This document shows, in pieces, positions 6,212 to 11,547 of a stretch of DNA of 11,547 bases. This stretch comes from an uncultured Opitutia bacterium (GTDB lineage Bacteria > Verrucomicrobiota > Verrucomicrobiia > Opitutales > UBA953), in NCBI GenBank assembly GCA_937875975.1, contig CALEEU010000348.1:1-11547 (forward strand), written 5' to 3'. Below the pieces are notes generated by a model that worked only from the letters and a program-made list of their open reading frames with translations, did not search any database and was not told the origin of the DNA. Made by a program: the position numbers and the translations under genes. The first letter of the stretch is position 1. Every line of letters starts with the position of its first letter.

Positions 6212-7588
6212 TTATTTCCCGTCGGCGAACGGCGGCTTCGACAGGTCGAGCTGGTAGAGCACTTGGTTATACTCCCAGCGTGGGGTCGGCTGCTTGTTGC
6301 TGGAGAAGGTGGTCGTGTAGGTGCCTTCGAAATGGATCACCGGCGAATCGGCCTGGAAGAATTCCGGATGTAGCACCGGATTGTAGAACGTGTAATCATC
6401 GTGCGAGAGCACCTTGCGCGCGTTGCCCCAAGGGCCGGCGGGGTCGGCCGCTTCGGCCAGCCAGATCTCACCCAAGAAGGAGGGCTTGCCGGACTTCTGC
6501 GTGAAGATCGCGAGCCACTTGCGGTTCCAGGGGTGCCAGGCGATGTGGCCCTTGTGCGCGACGATGGCCTCGCCGGTCGGCGTGGCGGCGGAAGTCGCGG
6601 CACGCATGGGCTTCCAGTTATCCGGATTCTTCCAGCCTTCATAGGTCGCCGGCGTGCGGAGGGTCGGGAACGGATTGCAGAAGAGGATCCATTTACGGCC
6701 GACCGGGTCCGTCCAAGGCACCGCGTGGCCTTCCGGCATCGGTGGGGCTTTGGGGTTGGCCGCGCTTTCCGTCCAGACGGTGTCGAGCGGGTGGAAGAGT
6801 TCTTCGTGTGGGTCCCATTCGACGAGATCCCAGCGATAGGCGTGCATCTCGCCCTTCGTTTTCACGGCGGAGGCGACCAGATGCGGTGTGCCTTTGGCGT
6901 CAGGTAGCGTAATCGCGCCCCAAACCCAGGTCGGGCCATCGCCGGGCACCTTCGCCACGCCGCGCGGACGGGATTCGGCCGGCGGCGGTCGGCGATCGGT
7001 CACGTAGGTGAAGGCGGGTCGCAGGGGCGGCTTCGTCGGCGGCACGAATTTGTCGGTCGACGCCGCGGAGACATTGAAGATGCCGAGCGGGTAGTGGCTC
7101 AGGTTCGTGTCGCCCCAGAACCAGAGTAGTTTCCCGCCGAGTTTCGCTGTCACCACGCTATCGGAGCCGAGCACGCCGCTTTCTTTCCAGTCGAGTTGCT
7201 CGCCGAGCTTTTGCGATTCCGCGAAGAGGCCCGCGCCCGTGAGGCGGCCGAGACGGCGGGCGAGGATGGTGCGTTCGACCGTGACCTTGAGCGTCTGGCC
7301 CGGCTTGGGCGTGAGGCGGACGCCGGAGTAGCCGAAGCCGTCGGCCTTCACGCCGTAGCCGTGGCCGTGGACGCTGAACCAGGTCTCGCGACCCATGAGT
7401 TCGGGGAGGTCGAAGGCGATCAGCCCAGCGTTGTCGGAGACGAAGCGGGCGCCGTGCACCGTGCGAAGCTCAACACCCGGCACGGCCCAGCCATCGCCCT
7501 TTTCGACGATCTCAATGCGGCAAGGCTGGGCGGCGAAACCCGTCGTCGCGAAGGCCAGCAAGCCAAGGAGCCAAGGGGTGAGCCTCAT
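6212..7588 (-). CDS. Secreted propeller-like protein of unknown function
   Basis: The 458 residues begin with a signal peptide (about 1-20, ending GFAA). Residues about 24-107 look like a small beta-sandwich of the carboxypeptidase-regulatory or transthyretin type (VPGVELRTV, then NAGLIAFDLPEL). The remainder has repeated aromatic strands: LWFWGDTNL (155-163), WVWGAITLPD, WILFCNPFP, HIAWHPWNRKWLAIF and DDYTFYNPVLHPEF (397-410). This resembles the five-bladed propellers of DUF4185 and GH43/GH32-type sugar-active proteins, but no catalytic residue set can be assigned by eye, so I give no enzyme name. It is probably exported and may bind or cut a glycan. It is the first gene of a likely three-gene unit with the DUF2071 and HAD genes. 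The start ATG precedes the signal peptide. Confidence 0.75.
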   Translation of the reverse strand: MRLTPWLLGLLAFATTGFAAQPCRIEIVEKGDGWAVPGVELRTVHGARFVSDNAGLIAFDLPELMGRETWFSVHGHGYGVKADGFGYSGVRLTPKPGQTLKVTVERTILARRLGRLTGAGLFAESQKLGEQLDWKESGVLGSDSVVTAKLGGKLLWFWGDTNLSHYPLGIFNVSAASTDKFVPPTKPPLRPAFTYVTDRRPPPAESRPRGVAKVPGDGPTWVWGAITLPDAKGTPHLVASAVKTKGEMHAYRWDLVEWDPHEELFHPLDTVWTESAANPKAPPMPEGHAVPWTDPVGRKWILFCNPFPTLRTPATYEGWKNPDNWKPMRAATSAATPTGEAIVAHKGHIAWHPWNRKWLAIFTQKSGKPSFLGEIWLAEAADPAGPWGNARKVLSHDDYTFYNPVLHPEFFQADSPVIHFEGTYTTTFSSNKQPTPRWEYNQVLYQLDLSKPPFADGK

Positions 7589-7677
7589 GGGTATAGTGTC
7601 GGCGGAATTGGCCGTGATTCAAGCCTGTGCGGGGCTTTTCGCTTGGAGCGGGGGCCGTCCGGGCTTACCTCTGGGAC
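7589..7677. promoter_or_regulatory. Divergent intergenic region between the propeller gene and hisN
   Basis: Both transcription units must start from these 89 bases or from close by. On the minus strand an ACTATA word lies 3 bases from the propeller ATG, with TTGAAT 19 bases further upstream, a weak promoter match. For hisN I see no clear promoter boxes. No palindromic operator or attenuator is evident. Confidence 0.3.
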
Positions 7678-8451
7678 ATGCTTCCGGAAGCCCGCCAGAA
7701 AGAGCTCAAGGCCTTCGCCGAGAAACTCGCGGACATCGCCCGCCGGGTCTTGGTTGCGGCGCACGCCCGGGTCGCCACCGACGTCGAAATCAAGTCCGAC
7801 GGCACGCCCGTGACCGTCGCGGACAAGGAAGCCGAGCGTCAGATGCGTGCGGCCATCAAGCAGGCTTATCCCGATCACGGCATCCTCGGCGAGGAGTTCG
7901 GCCCCGAGAACGTCGACGCCGAGTATTGCTGGGTGCTCGATCCGATCGACGGTACCAAGTCGTTCCTTTCCCGCGTCCCGCTTTACGTCACCCTCATTGG
8001 CCTGCGCTATGAAGGGAAGCCCGTCCTGGGTGTCATCGACCAGCCCATTCTCTGCGAGCGTATCGTCGGCGACAACCTTACGTGCGAGCTCAATGGCCGG
8101 CCCGTGCGCGTGGCCGAGGTCGCGATGAAGGACGCCGTCGTCGTCTCGACCGACCTCGATAATATCCGCCGCCTGCATCGCGATGTTCGCTGGAACCGTC
8201 TCGCTGACAGCGTCGCCCATGTCCGCACGTGGGGCGATGGCTACGGCCACCTGCTCGTGGCGTCCGGCCGCGCGCACGTTGTCGCCGACCCCATTATGAA
8301 CCCGTGGGACCTCGTGCCCGTGCTGCCCGTCCTGCGTGGCGCCGGTGCCGTCGTGACTTCCTGGGAAGGTGGCGATCCCATCAAGGCCGGCAACATCATC
8401 GCTGCGGCGCCGAAGCTGCACGCTGAGGTGATGCGGACGCTGCGCGAGTAA
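7678..8451 (+). CDS. hisN: Histidinol-phosphatase, inositol-monophosphatase type
   Basis: The 257-residue cytoplasmic enzyme belongs to the Mg-dependent inositol-monophosphatase family. The metal-site motifs are GEEFG (71-75), DPIDGT (88-93) and MNPWD (207-211, with D211 as ligand). The annotation as histidinol-phosphatase (histidinol phosphate to histidinol, the step before HisD) rests on overall HisN-like features (DGTPVTVADKEAE at 41-53, WGDGYGHLLVASGRAH at 185-200) and on its place beside hisD and hisA. Inositol or another sugar phosphate remains possible. The ATG at 7678 was chosen; an in-frame GTG at 7627 would add 17 residues without family resemblance. It is the only convincing plus-strand gene and converges on hisD with seven bases between the stops and no terminator seen. 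Confidence 0.85.
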   Translation: MLPEARQKELKAFAEKLADIARRVLVAAHARVATDVEIKSDGTPVTVADKEAERQMRAAIKQAYPDHGILGEEFGPENVDAEYCWVLDPIDGTKSFLSRVPLYVTLIGLRYEGKPVLGVIDQPILCERIVGDNLTCELNGRPVRVAEVAMKDAVVVSTDLDNIRRLHRDVRWNRLADSVAHVRTWGDGYGHLLVASGRAHVVADPIMNPWDLVPVLPVLRGAGAVVTSWEGGDPIKAGNIIAAAPKLHAEVMRTLRE

Positions 8452-8458
8452 GCGCAGA

Positions 8459-9751
8459 TCAGAGACGGATCTTCAACGAACGTCCGTGGGCGTCGAGACG
8501 CTCCATGCGCGCGAACGCGTCGACCACGCCGGCCGCCTTCTTGAGCGAGGCCGGATCGTATTGCACCAAGCTCGTACGGCGAAGGAAGTCGGCGACGCGC
8601 AGGCCACTGAAGAAGCGACCCGTGCCGCCGGTGGGGAGCGTGTGGCTGGGGCCAGCGGTGAAGTCGCCGAGCACCGTGGGCGTGTGGCTACCCATGAGAA
8701 TCGCGCCGGCCGTGGTGATTTGCGCGGAGAGCTTCTTAAGCTTACCCTTTGCGACCATCAGTTCGAGGTGTTCAGGGGCGACGAGATTGGCGGCTTCGGC
8801 GGCGTCCTCGATTTTCGAGACGAGGATGACGCAGACCTTAGCGTTGAGCGCTTTCTTGATCTTCTCGCCGTGGGTGAGTGAGTTGGACTGCGAGCGTGCG
8901 GCGGCGAGGCACTTATCGGCGAAGGCTTCGGTCTCCGTCACTAGATAGAGCTTCTCCTTGCCGCTGCCGTGTTCGGCCTGCGCGCAGAGGTCGGCCGCGA
9001 CCCACTCTGGCTTCGCGGTACGGTCGGCGATGATCATCACTTCGCTCGGGCCGGGGAGGAGATCAACGCCCACGAGGCCGAAGACTTGGCGTTTCGCTTC
9101 GGTGACGAAGGTGTTGCCCGGGCCGAAGATTTTGTCGACCGGCGTGACCGTGCTCGTGCCGAGGGCCATCGCCGCGACGGCTTGGACGCCGCCGATGGCG
9201 TAGACTTCGCGGACGCCGCAGAGGTAGAGCGCGGCAAGGATGTCGGGATTGATCTTCCCGTCTGGTCCGGGCGGCGTGCAGGCGCAGAGTTCCGGGACGC
9301 CCGCGACCTTGGCGGGCAGTGCGGTCATCAGTACGGTGGAGACGAGCGGGACTTGGCCGCCGGGAATGTAGAGGCCGCAGCGACGGATGGCGTGGTGGCG
9401 TTCGCCGACCGTGGCACCGTGCGGGTTCTTCGCCGTCCAGCCCTTAGGCAGCGTGCGGGCGTGGAAGGCCGTGACGCACTTCGCGGCTTCGTCGAAAGCT
9501 TTCTTCTTCGCCGGGTCGAACTGGGCGGCCGCTTTCTCCAGGTCCTTGAGCGGTACGCGAATCTGGCGGACCGTGAGCTTTGCGTGGTCGAACTTCGCCG
9601 TGTAATCGAGGACCGCGATATCGCCGCGGACCTTCACGTCGGCGATGATCGAGGCGACGGTCGCGCGCACGTCGGGCGCGGCTTCGCCCGAGCCCACGAA
9701 GGCACGGAGCTGGCTGCGGAAATCCTTATCGCTCGTGCGGAGGAGGGTCAT
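8459..9751 (-). CDS. hisD: Histidinol dehydrogenase
   Basis: This zinc- and NAD-dependent enzyme oxidises histidinol to histidine, the last two steps of the pathway. The 430 residues match the usual length. All four zinc ligands appear present by position: Q258 and H261 in CAQAEHGSG, D363 in LGDF, and H422 in DAHGRS. The catalytic pair E327-H328 is in VAPEHLE. The family-defining run TAGPSHTLPTGGTGRF (365-380) and FGPGN (209-213) are intact. The ATG at 9751 lies four bases after the stop of the LolA-like gene, so the two are almost certainly cotranscribed. No Shine-Dalgarno site is visible. The gene ends nose-to-nose with hisN, which does the preceding step. Confidence 0.97.
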   Translation of the reverse strand: MTLLRTSDKDFRSQLRAFVGSGEAAPDVRATVASIIADVKVRGDIAVLDYTAKFDHAKLTVRQIRVPLKDLEKAAAQFDPAKKKAFDEAAKCVTAFHARTLPKGWTAKNPHGATVGERHHAIRRCGLYIPGGQVPLVSTVLMTALPAKVAGVPELCACTPPGPDGKINPDILAALYLCGVREVYAIGGVQAVAAMALGTSTVTPVDKIFGPGNTFVTEAKRQVFGLVGVDLLPGPSEVMIIADRTAKPEWVAADLCAQAEHGSGKEKLYLVTETEAFADKCLAAARSQSNSLTHGEKIKKALNAKVCVILVSKIEDAAEAANLVAPEHLELMVAKGKLKKLSAQITTAGAILMGSHTPTVLGDFTAGPSHTLPTGGTGRFFSGLRVADFLRRTSLVQYDPASLKKAAGVVDAFARMERLDAHGRSLKIRL

Positions 9752-9755
9752 GGGC

Positions 9756-10505
9756 TCAGAAGGTGGGGAAATCGAAGAGGCCGGCGGGAATCGCGGGATT
9801 GATCTGAATCTTACTGTAGGTGACTTCGCCGGATTTGCGACCCTCGACGTGGATAGTCTCTTTGGTGATGAAAGTGACTCCTTCGACCTTGGTCGTGGAG
9901 ACGACCGTCTGGCGGATCAACTCGCGGGTGGGCGTCAGCTGGTCCGAGGCGACGAGGGCGAAGGTCTTGGCGTCGAAGTGGCGCGTGATGCGGAAGCCGC
10001 TATCGTAGGCGTAGTGGACCGCGTGGACTTCGCGGCCGTCGACGCTGGTGAGCCCTTTGTATTCCGCGGTGCCGCCGGAGGTCGGGAGTGCGAAGAAGGC
10101 GAGGTCGTCGCGGGCCATATCCTGCAGCTTGCGCAGTTCGGCGTAGTTCACCACGCGGAGTTCGCGGCGAGAGCCAGGGTCCTTCAGTCGGGTGGTCCAG
10201 CCTTCAAGGCGTCCGGCGCAGATGACCGTCTCGACCGCCGACGTGTCGTCGAGGCTGCGCTGATGGCGGAGAGTCGGGGCGGCGAGCGTGAGCGTCATCG
10301 AGCTCGGCGACTCGCCTTTATCGTCGACGGACACGAATTCCATCCGGAGCGTCTTCACCTTTGTCAGGGCGGCAGGGTCGGAGGCGAGGGCCGCGCGGGC
10401 CTTGGCGACGACGTCTTCGAGGGTCAGCGGCTTGTCCGCCGCCAAGGCCGAACCTGCGAGCAGCAGCAAGGTGCAGAGCACGGGAAGTAGGAGGCGGAAG
10501 GCCAT
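9756..10505 (-). CDS. LolA-like periplasmic protein
   Basis: The 249 residues begin with a clear signal peptide (1-22, ending GSALA). The mature part looks like the LolA/LppX-type lipoprotein-carrier fold: alternating beta strands (VKTLRMEFVSV, MTLTLAAPTLRHQ, REVHAVHYAYD, FALVASDQL, EGVTFITKETIHV) and the typical ending INPAIPAGLFDFP (235-247). It probably carries a lipoprotein or lipid across the periplasm, but members are diverse and this may be an orphan rather than true LolA. I chose the ATG at 10505 because the one at 10547 adds a polar leader before the signal peptide. The frame stays open back into hisA, which is coincidence. The 74-base gap to hisA contains a palindrome TGCTTG-G-CAAGCA (10534-10546). 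The gene sits between hisA and hisD. Confidence 0.75.
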   Translation of the reverse strand: MAFRLLLPVLCTLLLLAGSALAADKPLTLEDVVAKARAALASDPAALTKVKTLRMEFVSVDDKGESPSSMTLTLAAPTLRHQRSLDDTSAVETVICAGRLEGWTTRLKDPGSRRELRVVNYAELRKLQDMARDDLAFFALPTSGGTAEYKGLTSVDGREVHAVHYAYDSGFRITRHFDAKTFALVASDQLTPTRELIRQTVVSTTKVEGVTFITKETIHVEGRKSGEVTYSKIQINPAIPAGLFDFPTF

Positions 10506-10579
10506 CGGAAACCCGATGTTGGGCGAGGGTGACTGCTTGGCAAGCATCGGAAGGACGGTGTCCGCCGCTTCCGAAGGGC

Positions 10580-11311
10580 TTAGCGTTCGCCGGTCGCCTT
10601 GAGCAGGCCCGCCACGTCGCAGCGGCCTTCGTACAGCGCCTTGCCGACGATAGCGCCGACGAGGTTCGGATAGGCCTTGGCCATCTCCGCGAGACGCACG
10701 ACATCTTCCGTGCCGGACACGCCGCCGGAGGCGATCACGCCGCAGGGGCAGGCTTGGAGGACTGCTTCGAGCGACTTCCAATTCGGGCCCGTGAGCATGC
10801 CGTCGGTCGCGATGTCGGTGTAGATCACCGTCGAGACGCCGAGCTCGCCGGCTTCCTGCGCGAACTCCGTGGCCTTGAGGGCCGTGACGGCCGTCCAACC
10901 TTTGACGGCGACGAGGCCGTCCTTGGCGTCGATGCCGACCGCGAGGCGCGGGCCGTGGGCCTTGGCCATCTCGCGGAGGAAAGCGGGATCAGTCGCGGCG
11001 CGCGTACCGATGACGACGCGGCTCGCACCGGCGGCGTAGGCGGCTTCGGCGGTCGCGCGATCGCGCATGCCACCACCGAACTGGATCTTCGGCCCGAGCG
11101 CGGCGATGCGCTGGAGTATCGGGAGATTGAGCGGGGCGCCGCCGAAGGCGCCATCGAGGTCGACGACGTGGATCCAGGCCGCGCCGGCCTGGGCGAAGAC
11201 GATCGCTGGTTCGACCGGGTCTTTGTAGTAGTCGGTGCGCGCGTCATCGCGACCCTGGCTGAGGCGGACGCAGCGACCGCCGCGGATATCGATGGCCGGA
11301 TAGGCGAGCAT
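10580..11311 (-). CDS. hisA: Phosphoribosylformimino-5-aminoimidazole carboxamide ribotide isomerase
   Basis: This enzyme performs the Amadori isomerisation of ProFAR to PRFAR in histidine synthesis. The 243 residues fit a TIM barrel of the family. Catalytic D8 is in PAIDIRGGRCVRL, D128 is in VGIDAKDG, and T165/D170 are in YTDIATDGMLTGPN. Phosphate-binding loops are FGGGMRD (78-84) and IASGGVSG (193-200). The ATG at 11311 lies five bases after the clpX stop, so it probably rides on the clpX transcript. No Shine-Dalgarno site is visible. HisF, HisH and other pathway genes are not in the window. HisA resembles HisF, but the start MLAYPAIDIR and the DLDGAFGG motif favour HisA. Confidence 0.96.
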   Translation of the reverse strand: MLAYPAIDIRGGRCVRLSQGRDDARTDYYKDPVEPAIVFAQAGAAWIHVVDLDGAFGGAPLNLPILQRIAALGPKIQFGGGMRDRATAEAAYAAGASRVVIGTRAATDPAFLREMAKAHGPRLAVGIDAKDGLVAVKGWTAVTALKATEFAQEAGELGVSTVIYTDIATDGMLTGPNWKSLEAVLQACPCGVIASGGVSGTEDVVRLAEMAKAYPNLVGAIVGKALYEGRCDVAGLLKATGER

Positions 11312-11316
11312 GGGAA

Positions 11317-11547
11317 TCAGGAGGCCTTCTTCTTCGGCGTGGCGGCCGTGACCGTGACCGGCTTCTCGCCGCGGATGGCTTCAGCCGTCACCGTGAACTT
11401 CGAGCCAGGGGTGGCTTCGGGCAAAGCGTACATCGTGTCGAGCAGGACGCCTTCGAGCACGGAGCGCAGGCCGCGGGCGCCGGTGCCGAGGGCGAGCGCC
11501 TTGTCGGCGGCGGCCTCGAGGGCTTCGCGACTGAATTCGAGGGACAT
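11317..11547 (-). CDS. clpX: ATP-dependent Clp protease ATP-binding subunit ClpX, C-terminal end
   Basis: Only the last 76 residues are visible; the gene continues past the right edge. The run TGARGLRSVLEGVLLDTMYALP matches the ClpX small domain, including the sensor-2 GAR arginine, and the preceding SLEFSREALEAAADKAL aligns with the helix before it. The methionine at the window edge is internal, not the start. ClpX unfolds substrates and feeds them to ClpP. The tail (about 20 residues, ending TPKKKAS) is lysine-rich. The gene reads directly into hisA after a five-base gap. Confidence 0.93.
   Translation of the reverse strand: MSLEFSREALEAAADKALALGTGARGLRSVLEGVLLDTMYALPEATPGSKFTVTAEAIRGEKPVTVTAATPKKKAS

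Noticed and set aside
7627..7677. GTG start adding 17 residues to hisN
   Set aside because: The extension is Gly/Ala-rich without family resemblance; the ATG at 7678 fits the usual HisN N-terminus.
7196..7813. Plus-strand frames over the propeller gene and hisN start
   Set aside because: They are antisense or off-frame shadows with low-complexity composition.
10506..10579. Attenuator or riboswitch before the LolA-like gene
   Set aside because: Only a short palindrome and a 6-bp inverted repeat are present; there is no His-rich leader peptide, terminator hairpin or T-run.
10506..10898. Upstream extension of the LolA-like frame into hisA
   Set aside because: The added residues are an Arg/Gly-rich shadow of hisA, and a signal peptide begins at 10505.

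Overview
The window is GC-rich, gene-dense bacterial chromosome, almost all of it on the minus strand. Housekeeping genes (clpX end, hisA, hisD, hisN, acs) sit beside secreted thioredoxin-like proteins, a secreted propeller-like protein and gene-free gaps full of small palindromes. Protein style, the lack of Shine-Dalgarno sites and the repeat-rich gaps suggest a Verrucomicrobiota member, perhaps of the Opitutae. This assignment is inference from general resemblance and was not tested by a search.

Positions 1-2520 hold two tandem genes for exported TlpA/ResA-like thioredoxin-fold proteins (120-1250 with WCGPC and a helical C-terminal extension; 1731-2264 with WCPPC). Their 5' flanks resemble each other. 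The gaps around them contain REP-like units (GTAG directly abutting a hairpin), an inverted pair of about 90-nt units forming a 235-bp REPIN-like element, and inverted arrays of a GGTTRGC heptad. Two rho-independent terminators follow the second thioredoxin gene and acs.

Positions 2521-4690 hold acs (acetyl-CoA synthetase), preceded one base upstream by an easily missed 41-codon ORF for a single-span membrane microprotein. Positions 4791-7588 form a probable three-gene minus-strand unit: a secreted propeller-like protein, a DUF2071 protein, and a HAD hydrolase whose start overlaps the DUF2071 stop.

Positions 7678-11547 carry histidine biosynthesis. On the minus strand, clpX (3' end), hisA, a LolA-like periplasmic protein and hisD follow each other with gaps of 5, 74 and 4 bases. 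On the plus strand, an inositol-monophosphatase-type histidinol-phosphatase (hisN) converges on hisD with 7 bases between the stops. HisA, HisN and HisD act at the fourth, eighth, and ninth/tenth steps of the pathway. I found no tRNA, rRNA, CRISPR array, phage gene or transposase gene. The least ordinary content is the GTAG-hairpin repeat system, the acs-linked microprotein, and a CCC-ATG start context shared by most genes.
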